From NCBI GenBank assembly GCA_022616535.1, contig JAKEEM010000055.1, positions 1-64,000 of the forward strand: a stretch of 64,000 nt of DNA, read 5' to 3'. The notes under the pieces were generated by a model. It saw only the letters and a list, made by a program, of their open reading frames with translations. It did no database searches and was not told the origin of the DNA. A program made the translations under genes and the position numbers. The stretch is from Chlorobiota bacterium. Lineage in GTDB: Bacteria > Bacteroidota > Ignavibacteria > Tepidaquicellales > OLB5. Shown here in pieces: positions 8,718-17,140 of this stretch (position 1 is the first letter of the stretch; each line of letters begins with the position of its first letter).

Positions 8718-8748
8718 TTGAAAAATGGGCATAAGTTAGTTACTTTTG
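8718..8748 (+). promoter_or_regulatory. Promoter for polA
   Basis: TTG at 8718-8720, exactly 20 bases, then TACTTTTG at 8741-8748: a full match to the Bacteroidota consensus. The polA ATG starts only 7 bases after the box, so the transcript would have a leader of about zero to four bases. Confidence 0.7.
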
Positions 8749-8755
8749 TAAACTA

Positions 8756-11599
8756 ATGCTTAAAAGGCTGTTTTTAATAGATGGTATGGCTCTGGCTTAC
8801 AGGGCTTATTTTTCGCTTATCCGCACTCCTTTGATTAGCTCCAAGGGATTGAATACTTCGGCTATTTTCGGTTTTATTAATACTCTTAATAAGCTTATTG
8901 ACGATGAAAAGCCCGATTATATAGCCGTTGCATTCGATACCGACAAGCCGACTTTCCGTCATAAACAGTATAAGGAGTACAAGGCAACCCGCGAAGCAAT
9001 GCCGGATGATTTAGTCCCCCAAATAGACAAGATTAAGGAAGTCATTTCCGCTTTTAATATTCCGATGATTGAGCTCCACGGTTATGAAGCAGATGACATT
9101 ATCGGCACCCTGGTTAAACGAGCGGAGAAAGAAGGCGTTATAAGCTTTATGGTCACAGCAGATAAAGACTATATGCAGCTCATTGACAAGAACATCAAGC
9201 TTTATAAGCCGACGCGAAGCGCGCAGGGAAGGCAGATTTCCGACGTTGAAATTATCGGTGTTGACGGCGTTAAAGAGCGATTTGGAGTTACACCTGATAG
9301 AATTACCGATATACTGGCTTTGATGGGTGACAAGGTTGATAACATTCCCGGCATTCCCGGAATCGGCGAAAAAACCGCATCGGCGCTTATACAAGAATAC
9401 GACTCGCTTGATAATTTATATAAAAATATCGATAAAATCACCAAGCCGAAGCTTAAAGAAAATCTGATTACTCATAAAGATAATGCATATTTGTCGAAGG
9501 AACTGGCAACAATTCATATAGAAGTGCCTTTGGATGTGGATTTCCATAAGCTTACTTACTCAGAAAAGAATGTAGCACTGCTGGAGAAAATCTACACGGA
9601 GCTTGAGTTTAAATCGCTGCTTAAAAAGCTCATCGGTTCATCCGAGCAGGGACTGAACATTCAGGCGGTCTCAGTCGAGCAGCCGGGGGAGACAAAACCT
9701 GCAGAGCCGCAAAAATTACAGGATATAAACTCATACCCGCATAAATACTACACGATAAAAAATGACGAGGAGTTCAAAAGGCTGTGCAAGAAACTCAACA
9801 CGCTTGATGAGTTTTCTTTTGATACAGAAACATTAAGCGAGGAACCAATTGGAGCTGAGCTGGTCGGGCTTTCTTTTTCTTACGATGAAGGGGAGGCATT
9901 TTACGTTCCGTTAAAATATAAAGAGAAACAGGAAACTGATTTGTTCGGTCAGCCGGTTTCCGGTGAACCAAGTGCCGAAGGTGAATTGCCGGATGTAAAT
10001 CTGGATACCGTGATAAATGAGCTAAAACCGGTTCTTGAAGATAAAAAAATTGCTAAAATTGGTCAAAATATTAAATATGATATGCTTGTAATGAAAAAAT
10101 ACGGTATCAATTTTCAGAACATTGGGTTTGATACTATGCTTGCAGCGTATGTTTTAAAACCGGAATCCAATTATAAGCTGGATTACCTTTCCGAATCATA
10201 CCTGAATTACAAGAGCATTTCTTTTGATGATTTAACTTCCACATCGAAGGCGAGTATTCATTTGACTATGGACCAGGTGTCCTATAAAGAGGTATCAGAT
10301 TATGCGGCAGAAGATGCCGACGTAACGCTCAGGCTTTATCATAGACTTGAATACGAGCTTAAAAAGATAAGTCTCGATAATTTATGCAGGGAAATCGAAT
10401 TTCCCCTGATTGAAGTCCTTGCTGATATGGAATATACGGGAGTAAAGATTGATACTGGAATTTTAAGCGAAATCAATGAAGAGTTAAAATCTGCCGAGAA
10501 ACGTCTTGAGTTTGAAATTCATAAGCTTGCTGGAGTGCAGTTTAACATTAATTCAACTAAGCAGCTTTCAGACGTATTATTTAATAAGTTAAATCTTGCT
10601 GCCAAAAAGAAAATTAAAACGGGATTTTCAACCGATACGGGTGTGCTTGAGGAGCTTGCAGAGGAACATCCTATTGCAGTAAAACTTTTGGATTACCGAA
10701 CCGTTACAAAGCTCCGCTCAACCTATACCGAAGGACTAATGGCAATTATAAACAAGAAGACAGCAAAGGTACATACTTCATTTAATCAAACCGTAGCAGC
10801 TACGGGGCGATTGTCAAGCGCAAATCCAAATCTGCAGAATATTCCGATAAGAACGGAAATAGGAAGAAGTCTTCGTAAAGCCTTTGTGCCTGAGAAGAAG
10901 GGCAATTTGATTCTATCGGCGGATTATTCCCAAATCGAGCTAAGAATAATGGCTCACCTGGCAAATGATGAGAAAATGATAAAAGCATTTGAAAAGAATA
11001 AGGATATACACGCAGAGACTGCATCAAGGATATTCAAAGTAAAAATGGATAAAGTTGACCAAAACATGAGACGTAAAGCAAAAGAAGTAAATTTTGGACT
11101 TATTTACGGCATTCAAGCGTTCGGACTGGCGCAGAGACTCAACATAGACCAACGCGAGGCAAGAGATATTATTCAGTCGTATTTTGCCAATTTTCCCACT
11201 GTAAACCAATGGCTTGAAAAGACCCGGGAGTTTGCAAGAAAGAACGGCTACACTGAAACACTTGCCGGAAGAAGAAGATATCTGCAGAACATTAATAACA
11301 AAAACACCGTGGTAAGGCAGCGCGATGAGAGGATTGCCATTAATATGCCGGTGCAGGGAACTGCGGCGGATATGATTAAAATAGCTATGATTGACATTTA
11401 TGAGGAGTTTAAAAAGCGAAAGCTCAAATCAAAGATGATTTTGCAGGTTCATGACGAGCTTGTGTTTGACTGCGAAAAAGACGAACTTGAAACAGTTAAA
11501 AAAATAGTTGAAAACAAGATGAAACACGCAATAAAGCTTAATGCCCCCGTTGATGTTGAAACGGGTGAGGGAATCAACTGGTTTGAAGCGCATGCTTAG
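8756..11599 (+). CDS. polA: DNA polymerase I
   Basis: Family-A repair and replication polymerase, 947 residues. Domains in order: 5'-3' flap nuclease (about 1-295, with DGMALAYR, AFDTDKPTFRH and TADKDYMQL); 3'-5' exonuclease with intact catalytic D356 and E358 (FSFDTETL) and YAAEDAD; polymerase with TGRLSS, motif A DYSQIELR (D723), O-helix RRKAKEVNFGLIYG, and motif C VHDE (H899, D900, E901). Proofreading therefore looks active. Driven by its own near-leaderless promoter. Confidence 0.98.
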   Translation: MLKRLFLIDGMALAYRAYFSLIRTPLISSKGLNTSAIFGFINTLNKLIDDEKPDYIAVAFDTDKPTFRHKQYKEYKATREAMPDDLVPQIDKIKEVISAFNIPMIELHGYEADDIIGTLVKRAEKEGVISFMVTADKDYMQLIDKNIKLYKPTRSAQGRQISDVEIIGVDGVKERFGVTPDRITDILALMGDKVDNIPGIPGIGEKTASALIQEYDSLDNLYKNIDKITKPKLKENLITHKDNAYLSKELATIHIEVPLDVDFHKLTYSEKNVALLEKIYTELEFKSLLKKLIGSSEQGLNIQAVSVEQPGETKPAEPQKLQDINSYPHKYYTIKNDEEFKRLCKKLNTLDEFSFDTETLSEEPIGAELVGLSFSYDEGEAFYVPLKYKEKQETDLFGQPVSGEPSAEGELPDVNLDTVINELKPVLEDKKIAKIGQNIKYDMLVMKKYGINFQNIGFDTMLAAYVLKPESNYKLDYLSESYLNYKSISFDDLTSTSKASIHLTMDQVSYKEVSDYAAEDADVTLRLYHRLEYELKKISLDNLCREIEFPLIEVLADMEYTGVKIDTGILSEINEELKSAEKRLEFEIHKLAGVQFNINSTKQLSDVLFNKLNLAAKKKIKTGFSTDTGVLEELAEEHPIAVKLLDYRTVTKLRSTYTEGLMAIINKKTAKVHTSFNQTVAATGRLSSANPNLQNIPIRTEIGRSLRKAFVPEKKGNLILSADYSQIELRIMAHLANDEKMIKAFEKNKDIHAETASRIFKVKMDKVDQNMRRKAKEVNFGLIYGIQAFGLAQRLNIDQREARDIIQSYFANFPTVNQWLEKTREFARKNGYTETLAGRRRYLQNINNKNTVVRQRDERIAINMPVQGTAADMIKIAMIDIYEEFKKRKLKSKMILQVHDELVFDCEKDELETVKKIVENKMKHAIKLNAPVDVETGEGINWFEAHA

Positions 11600-11605
11600 C
11601 ATTTT

Positions 11606-11785
11606 ATGAGTGATAAAGCTAAAGGGTGGGTATATGTTTTAATACAGTTTCTGCTGTTTGCGATTATAATACTTTCATCACGGCTTGAGAGGAAATATTT
11701 CAATGTATTCCACAGCAGAACGATTGCCTATATAAGTATAGGGTTAATTGTCTTTATCATAAACAGGTCTTATTTTAATTCATAG
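11606..11785 (+). CDS. Small two-helix membrane protein, possibly a truncated methyltransferase N-terminus
   Basis: A 59-residue frame opens 6 bases after the polA stop. It has two hydrophobic segments (VYVLIQFLLFAIIIL and IAYISIGLIVFII) separated by a basic loop. The KGWVYVLIQFLL start resembles the N-terminus of isoprenylcysteine carboxyl methyltransferase-like proteins. Remains of such a gene lie 1.7 kb downstream (13460-13652), so this could be a truncated copy. Confidence 0.4.
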   Translation: MSDKAKGWVYVLIQFLLFAIIILSSRLERKYFNVFHSRTIAYISIGLIVFIINRSYFNS

Positions 11786-12117
11786 TTACCAGTTAGTTTG
11801 GATTAATTACAGGGTAAAAAATTTGACATTGACATCGAGGGTAAAATTACTGATGTTAAGAGTGTTGTTGCAGCGGCTTAACGTATTTATCCAGTGTTAG
11901 CTTTTGCGTTATAAACATTCAAAAAAATAAGTATAGGTAGAAATTATAAGGGAAACACAGGGCAGTGTAAAGGAAATTGTATGGACATGAACTGTGTGCA
12001 ACAGAGACGACATAAAAAAAGGAGGTATTGTTTATGCCACCATAAAAAAATATCTATAAAATAAAAATTTCATAAAACATTTCAAAAACAATTAAAAAAT
12101 TACGAAGGAGTATCATT
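11786..12117 (+). other. Gap with a gene-tail remnant and a three-codon ORF
   Basis: No full gene is visible. At 11807-11881 a 24-codon open stretch without a start codon ends in TAA and reads like the tail of a lost gene. At 12021-12025 GGAGG sits 8 bases before ATG CCA CCA TAA (12034-12045). A 27-codon frame at 11981-12064 overlaps it in another phase and is not convincing. Confidence 0.4.
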
Positions 12118-12510
12118 ATGAAACATCTAATGTTATTTTCATTTGTTTTATCATTTATTTTTTTATTTGGATGTAAAGAGTCTGTAAATGAACCAATTTT
12201 GGAAAAGAGTATTGAATATCAAACTGATGAAGGAGGCTATGATACTTTAGACTTATCAGTTGATCCGTGTCAGGTAGGTGGTATGACACAAACACAAATA
12301 GACTATTACATTGATGAAGAAGGTTATACGCAAAATACTCTATCAGCAGCTGACCTTTGCGAAGTTCAATTTTATAACTCAACGGCAGGGTATTATTTCA
12401 AAATTGGTTATGTGAGAGATGGGACCTTAATGCTTGAACATCCGGGAGGTGAAGGGGGTCTTTGTACACCTTGTGGCAACGTCTACACACACGATTATCA
12501 AACGGATTGA
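12118..12510 (+). CDS. Small lipoprotein of unknown function
   Basis: 130 residues. A type II signal peptide has a hydrophobic core ending in a LFGC lipobox (Cys 19), so it should be lipid-anchored. The mature part is acidic, rich in Tyr, Gly and Thr, and ends with a CTPC motif (one of five cysteines after the lipobox). No family recognised. A clear AAGGAG site precedes ATG 12118. Cluster position next to broken genes suggests a recently acquired or decaying region. Confidence 0.65.
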   Translation: MKHLMLFSFVLSFIFLFGCKESVNEPILEKSIEYQTDEGGYDTLDLSVDPCQVGGMTQTQIDYYIDEEGYTQNTLSAADLCEVQFYNSTAGYYFKIGYVRDGTLMLEHPGGEGGLCTPCGNVYTHDYQTD

Positions 12511-12561
12511 AACTATGAACTTCCAAAGTAATGGATATAAAAACAGGAAATGTTAGAGAAA

Positions 12562-12627
12562 CAATTCAAGAAAAATTAAATTCTGCAGACTCCCTATCAT
12601 GAGCTCTGCAGAATATTTCTTGAATTG
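12562..12627. repeat. Long imperfect hairpin between two genes
   Basis: Two paired blocks are nested: CAATTCAAGAAA (12562-12573) with TTTCTTGAATTG (12616-12627), and ATTCTGCAGA (12580-12589) with TCTGCAGAAT (12605-12614). That gives 22 base pairs around a 15-base loop. No T-run follows. It could act as a terminator, an mRNA stabiliser or a repeat remnant. Confidence 0.65.
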
Positions 12628-12713
12628 GAAAGGAATTGGAATTTGAGTTGAGACTTTGTACTGATATAGTTAAAGTGAATTTATCTTTATATAAAAATCA
12701 AACCAATTAAATC

Positions 12714-13403
12714 ATGCAAGAAAAATTTACAAATAACGGTGAAATTCAAATACAATATTTAATTGTAAATCATTCACCGGATAAAATTCCGCTTATCATA
12801 ATCCCCGGTGCAATGGTAAGTGCAGAAGATTTCTATAATGATGTAATAGACCATTTAAGTTTTTATTGTATTATTATAAGTGTTCGTGGATTAGGCAAAA
12901 GCAGTGCACCTTTAAATGGATACTCAAAAGCTCATCTCATCGCCGATGTTGAGGCTGTAGTAGTTGAAGAAGAATTAAAAGAATTTTATATCCTCGGACA
13001 TTCCTTTGGGGCTAGCATAGCATCCGCATATTCATTAAAATATTCGCAAAAGGTAAAAGGGTTAATTCTGGCTGATTATCCTCCGGGTTATCCTGAATAT
13101 TCATCTGAATGGGCACAGATGATTAGAAAGAATAACCCTAGTGTGAGTGAAAATCTGGTTAACGGACTTCTCAATGAAAGTATTCACGAAATGTTTACTG
13201 AGGCTCTTGCTAAGTGTGGTTTTAATATACTTATACTCAAAGGAGGTAATGAAGATTCATTATTGAAAATAGGATTCGTAAATAAAATCATTAAAAAACT
13301 TCCAAACTCTTCCTTAAAAATTATTGATAATTGTGGTCATGAAATGTTTATAGAAAAACCTAAAGAAGTTCTCAAAGAAATTAAATACTTCATTGGAGCA
13401 TAG
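12714..13403 (+). CDS. Alpha/beta hydrolase
   Basis: 229 residues, shorter than most of the fold because the cap is reduced. The nucleophile elbow is GHSFGAS with Ser 97, and the catalytic His is His 209 in the NCGHEMF segment. The acid is probably Asp 181 in KGGNEDS, by position. The PGAMVSAEDF segment takes the place of the usual HG oxyanion motif. RGLGKS follows the third strand. Substrate cannot be predicted. No clear ribosome-binding site; ATG 12714 gives the full first strand. Confidence 0.85.
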   Translation: MQEKFTNNGEIQIQYLIVNHSPDKIPLIIIPGAMVSAEDFYNDVIDHLSFYCIIISVRGLGKSSAPLNGYSKAHLIADVEAVVVEEELKEFYILGHSFGASIASAYSLKYSQKVKGLILADYPPGYPEYSSEWAQMIRKNNPSVSENLVNGLLNESIHEMFTEALAKCGFNILILKGGNEDSLLKIGFVNKIIKKLPNSSLKIIDNCGHEMFIEKPKEVLKEIKYFIGA

Positions 13404-13459
13404 TATAGTTTCAATTCAAATGTAACAGTATTTTTGTTCCCATATAATTAACTAATAAA

Positions 13460-13652
13460 ACAAATGAGACTTATGTATTCTGTTTATTTGGATGGTTTTT
13501 AATTTTTCCGGGATTGCTCTTATTTATGATATCAATTATGAATGGTCAGGCAAAGAATTACTCCGAATCATGTTCCAAGAGAAACATATAAATTAAGAAC
13601 GACAGGATTATACAGAATTAGGCATCTGCAGCTCATCCTTTTCATATATTAA
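13460..13652 (+). pseudogene. Remnant of an isoprenylcysteine carboxyl methyltransferase-like gene
   Basis: One frame (from 13460) encodes a hydrophobic helix GWFLIFPGLLLFMISIMNG. After a +1 shift near 13555-13560, another frame reads TPNHVPRETYKLRTTGLYRIRH. This resembles the TPNPVPKE...LVTTGLYR.VRHP signature of the ICMT/PEMT membrane methyltransferase family. There is no credible start, and a stop follows at 13652, so the SAM-binding C-terminus is missing. Confidence 0.6.
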
Positions 13653-13738
13653 GTTTTACTTCATATATCTTTACTAATCGTATTTAATGCAATGTAGTTA
13701 TCAATTTTACTCTTGTGTTAAAATTAACTACATCTAGA

Positions 13739-13769
13739 TTGATAAAAAGTTAAGTTATCATTATATTTG
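13739..13769 (+). promoter_or_regulatory. Promoter for the M23 peptidase gene
   Basis: TTG at 13739-13741, exactly 20 bases, then TATATTTG at 13762-13769, a full consensus match. Transcription would start near 13773, giving a leader of about 120 bases. Confidence 0.7.
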
Positions 13770-13806
13770 TACTCTTTTCGGAGGATTATAACTTACAATA
13801 AACGAG

Positions 13807-13867
13807 ACCTTTTGGGGAAAAGGTGAATTAGCATTCTTCAGATTTCCACAAGGGAATCTGGAGAATG
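13807..13867 (+). promoter_or_regulatory. Two stable hairpins in the M23 peptidase leader
   Basis: Hairpin 1 pairs ACCTTTT (13807-13813) with AAAAGGT (13818-13824) around GGGG. Hairpin 2 pairs CATTCTTCAGATTTCC (13832-13847) with GGGAATCTGGAGAATG (13852-13867) around ACAA: 16 pairs, two of them G-U. There is no T-run after either. The start codon is 25 bases past hairpin 2. No known riboswitch family was recognised. Confidence 0.6.
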
Positions 13868-13892
13868 GTATTTTATAACCAAATATCATTCA

Positions 13893-14726
13893 ATGGAAAA
13901 TAACAAAGTAACCGTACTTATTATCAGCAATGATGATAAGGAAGTAAAGTCGTTTAAGCTCAGTACAAACCTTATAAGCAATTACAGAAAATATTTAATA
14001 TGGATTTCAAGCTTTGTCACATTTGTTTTCATTATTTTATGTGCACTTGTTTTTGATTCTATATCTCAGCGGTTCAATAACAGCGGTCTGACCAGCAGGA
14101 TTAATTTGATGAATGAACAGCTTGAAGTTTATGACAGCTTGAAGATGCTGCAAAAGATTAATTCAATTGATAATAACATAGCTATGATAAACAGCTACTT
14201 GTATGAGAGAGGAATGCTGGAAATGGGTAATGCAGGCAGGGAATCACTCTCACGTGAAAAGGGGAGAACAATTATTGACAAAATTAATTATTTTGAAAAT
14301 AAATCAGTTCTTTTCTATAAAACTTTGAGGGATTTGCCGATTGGCTTGCCGTATTACGGCGAACTGAGTTCGGATTACGGATACAGGAGAAATCCATTCG
14401 GGGGATATAACGGAGAATTTCATCCGGGTCTTGATTTTAAAGGTGAAACTGGGGACCCTGTTTATGCGACAGGCGATGGTTTTATTGATAGGTGCGATTG
14501 GTACAGCGGTTACGGAAACGCAGTTGTTATTACACATAGAAAGGGTTTCAAGTCGTTATACGGGCATCTCTCAAGAGTTAACGTTGTGCAGGGTCAGGAA
14601 GTAAAAGCAGGTGACTTAATAGGATTCTTAGGTTCAACCGGAAGGTCGACTGGTCCTCACCTGCATTACGAAATTAGAAAAGAAGGTGAAGATATTAATC
14701 CGCAACCGTTTTTAAAATTATACTAA
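13893..14726 (+). CDS. M23 family metallopeptidase (membrane-anchored, LytM type)
   Basis: 277 residues. One membrane helix at about 35-57 is followed by a periplasmic coiled region and a LytM domain (about 150-277). Zinc and catalytic residues are visible: His 177 and Asp 181 (FHPGLDF), and His 256/His 258 in GPHLHYE. It should cut peptidoglycan cross-links or act as a regulator of cell-wall hydrolysis. It is followed after 21 bases by a bactofilin gene; M23-bactofilin pairs are common and serve cell shape. Confidence 0.92.
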   Translation: MENNKVTVLIISNDDKEVKSFKLSTNLISNYRKYLIWISSFVTFVFIILCALVFDSISQRFNNSGLTSRINLMNEQLEVYDSLKMLQKINSIDNNIAMINSYLYERGMLEMGNAGRESLSREKGRTIIDKINYFENKSVLFYKTLRDLPIGLPYYGELSSDYGYRRNPFGGYNGEFHPGLDFKGETGDPVYATGDGFIDRCDWYSGYGNAVVITHRKGFKSLYGHLSRVNVVQGQEVKAGDLIGFLGSTGRSTGPHLHYEIRKEGEDINPQPFLKLY

Positions 14727-14747
14727 CCCAACAGAAGGAGGAAAAAA

Positions 14748-15176
14748 ATGTTCGGACCTAAAGAAAAACCAAGAGAAGTGGAAACGCCTGTTATGAACAG
14801 CAAGCCTGCTTCATCAAAAGATATGAAGACTTTAATTGGAGAGGGATGTAAAGTTGAGGGCAACTTTTTTATTCCGACACCAACAAGGATTGACGGAACG
14901 ATTAAAGGAGACTTAACCGGAGACAGCGGAATTGTAATCGGAACACAAGGGAGAATTGAAGGCAATGTCTGCTCTCCCGAGGTTGTTGTTTACGGAACGA
15001 TAGCTGGAAACGTTGAAAGCAAACGTCTTGAGCTTAAGCGCGGTTCGAATGTTAATGGTGACCTCACGGTTAACAATCTGATTACTGAGCAGGGCTGTAC
15101 TTTTAACGGAAAATGCAATATGAAGGTCGAGGAAAGTAACGTAACCGAGCTCAAAGTTGGCGAAGCTGGTGAATAA
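14748..15176 (+). CDS. Bactofilin-family polymer-forming protein
   Basis: 142 residues. The central right-handed beta-helix of short repeats (TLIGEGCKVEGNF, RIDGTIKGDL, RIEGNVCSPEVVVYGTIAGNV, LELKRGSNVNGDLTV) is the DUF583/bactofilin core, flanked by short disordered ends. Bactofilins polymerise without nucleotides and localise wall enzymes. AGGAGG before the ATG is a strong ribosome-binding site. It is probably cotranscribed with the M23 gene and ends at a terminator. Confidence 0.92.
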   Translation: MFGPKEKPREVETPVMNSKPASSKDMKTLIGEGCKVEGNFFIPTPTRIDGTIKGDLTGDSGIVIGTQGRIEGNVCSPEVVVYGTIAGNVESKRLELKRGSNVNGDLTVNNLITEQGCTFNGKCNMKVEESNVTELKVGEAGE

Positions 15177-15255
15177 TTTCTGATTTAATGAAAGCTGTCC
15201 ATTTTCTTAAACAGGGGATTTTGTAGATAAAATTTACAAAAACGAGTTTACTTTT

Positions 15256-15290
15256 AAACCACTTTCAATTAATTTTGAAGGTGGTTTTTT
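15256..15290 (+). terminator. Rho-independent terminator after the bactofilin gene
   Basis: AAACCACTTTCAA (15256-15268) pairs with TTGAAGGTGGTTT (15275-15287), one G-U pair, followed by a T-run. Confidence 0.85.
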
Positions 15291-15305
15291 AATTATTAAA
15301 TATAA

Positions 15306-15825
15306 GTGGAACAAAAACAGATAAATCTTCTGATTTATATCCTTGATGACATTCGCAAAATCACTCTTGCGGGAGTTAGCGGATTAACAAAAGAGCAATT
15401 GTTTAACCCTGCTGTTGAAGGTGAGTATCCCATCGGCGCGTATCTAATGCATTTGGGTGAGACTGATTTAGGATGGCTTGAGGTTATATCGGGTCAGGAA
15501 CAGCCTGGGGAACTCAAAAAGAAAACATACTACGGAGCATGGTTTGACCCTTATCCCGGTAAAGAAAATCCACCAAAAACCCCGCCTGAAACTGATGATT
15601 ATATAAATACGATTTACTAAAACGAGAGAGAGATTGAAACAGTATGTTAGGACTCTTACCGATGAAAACCTTGATGATGTAATTCTCAGGGGTAAGGACA
15701 AAATGACTAAAAAGTGGATAATATATCACTTGATTGAACACGAAGCTCACACAAGAGGTCAAATGTTTTTGCTTATGCGCAAAGGCGGATTGAAAAAACA
15801 GGGTGAAAACAACAGACTTGATTAG
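15306..15825 (+). pseudogene. DinB-family protein, frameshifted
   Basis: The first frame (15306-15620, 104 residues) holds the DinB N-terminal helices with YLMHLGETDLGWLEV. The second frame (open from 15607 to 15825) holds the C-terminal helices with the IEHEAHTRGQ metal-binding motif. Together they make a normal DinB-like four-helix protein of about 170 residues. One extra base near 15613-15618 (TTTACTAAAA) breaks the frame. DinB-superfamily proteins are metal-dependent, often thiol transferases. The break may be real or a sequencing indel. Confidence 0.75.
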
Positions 15826-15852
15826 GTTCTATATTTTTTAAAGGGACAAATT

Positions 15853-15879
15853 AAAGCAGGTTTTAAGCCTGCTTTTTTA
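15853..15879 (+). terminator. Rho-independent terminator after the DinB-like gene
   Basis: AAAGCAGG (15853-15860) pairs with CCTGCTTT (15868-15875), then a T-run. Confidence 0.85.
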
Positions 15880-15942
15880 TAAATTGTTAATAAAACTAAT
15901 TAAAGGTATTTTTGACTTTGACTTGATATAGAAAGGTGAATT

Positions 15943-17136
15943 ATGTTTTCAAAACTACAGACAGCGCTGCAAAAAGAACTTCATTCCATCAAAGAAGCAG
16001 GGCTTTACAAGAATGAAAGAGTTATTACCTCCGAGCAAGGAGCTGAAATAACCATTGAAGGCGAAAAAAAAGTACTCAATTTTTGCGCAAATAATTATCT
16101 CGGGCTCTCGTCTCACCCTAAAGTCATAGAAGCCGCTAAAAAAGCATTGGACTCACACGGATACGGAATGTCATCTGTAAGATTTATTTGCGGGACCCAG
16201 GATATTCACAAAAAACTCGAAAGCAAAATTGCGGAATTTCATCATACCGATGATACAATTTTATATGCGGCATGTTTTGATGCAAACGGCGGGGTGTTTG
16301 AACCGCTGTTTAATGAAGCCGATGCCATTATATCTGACGAGCTGAACCACGCTAGCATAATCGATGGTGTAAGACTGTGCAAGGCTAAGCGGTACAGGTA
16401 TAAAAACAGCGATATGAATGATTTGAGAGCGCAGCTCGAGCAATCCGTTAAAGACCGATGCAATCAGAAGATTATATGTACTGACGGCGTGTTTTCAATG
16501 GATGGATACATAGCCAGGCTGGATGAGATTGTAAAAATTGCAAGTGAATACGGAGCATTAACAATGGTCGATGAATGCCACGCCGCTGGGTTTATGGGTA
16601 AAACAGGCAAAGGTGCGGCGGAGTACTGCGGAGTGCTTGGTAAGATTGATATTATTACCGGAACACTCGGCAAAGCACTCGGCGGCGCAATGGGAGGTTA
16701 TACCACTGGAAGAAAAGAAATTATCGAAATGCTGCGCCAGCGTTCCCGTCCTTACCTGTTTTCAAATTCGCTTGCACCGTCGATTGTAGGAGCGTCGATT
16801 GGGGTTTTTGATTTGATTTCTTCCACAACTGAATTAAGGGATAAGCTTGAGAGCAATACAAAATATTTCCGCGGTGAGATGAGCAAGCTTGGATTTGATA
16901 TTAAAGAGGGCAATCACCCGATAACTCCGATTATGCTTTATGATGCCAAGCTTTCGCAGGATTTCGCAAATGCCCTGCTTGACGAAGGGATTTATGTAAT
17001 CGGTTTTTACTATCCGGTTGTGCCTAAAGGGCAGGCGAGAATCAGAGTGCAGGTTTCAGCCGCGCATGAAAGAGAACATTTAGACCAGGCGATTGGCGCA
17101 TTTGAAAAAGTCGGTAAGAAACTTGGGGTGATATAG
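15943..17136 (+). CDS. kbl: Glycine C-acetyltransferase (2-amino-3-ketobutyrate CoA ligase)
   Basis: PLP enzyme of threonine breakdown: 2-amino-3-oxobutanoate plus CoA gives glycine and acetyl-CoA. 397 residues. NFCANNYLGLSSHP, SVRFICGTQ, SDELNHASIIDGVRL, VDECHAAGFMGKTGKG and the PLP-lysine block TGTLGKALGGAMGG are typical of the alpha-oxoamine synthase family; the last favours Kbl over BioF. A GAAAGG site precedes the ATG. No threonine dehydrogenase is visible in the window. Confidence 0.93.
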   Translation: MFSKLQTALQKELHSIKEAGLYKNERVITSEQGAEITIEGEKKVLNFCANNYLGLSSHPKVIEAAKKALDSHGYGMSSVRFICGTQDIHKKLESKIAEFHHTDDTILYAACFDANGGVFEPLFNEADAIISDELNHASIIDGVRLCKAKRYRYKNSDMNDLRAQLEQSVKDRCNQKIICTDGVFSMDGYIARLDEIVKIASEYGALTMVDECHAAGFMGKTGKGAAEYCGVLGKIDIITGTLGKALGGAMGGYTTGRKEIIEMLRQRSRPYLFSNSLAPSIVGASIGVFDLISSTTELRDKLESNTKYFRGEMSKLGFDIKEGNHPITPIMLYDAKLSQDFANALLDEGIYVIGFYYPVVPKGQARIRVQVSAAHEREHLDQAIGAFEKVGKKLGVI

Positions 17137-17140
17137 TGCG

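Noticed and set aside
9011..9394. 127-residue minus-strand frame within polA
   Set aside because: Antisense of the 5' nuclease domain; no independent support.
11981..12064. 27-codon Cys/His-rich frame
   Set aside because: Too short and basic-biased to support; the overlapping three-codon frame has the better ribosome-binding site.
16571..16789. Plus-strand frame within kbl
   Set aside because: Shifted frame of a conserved PLP enzyme; no family features.
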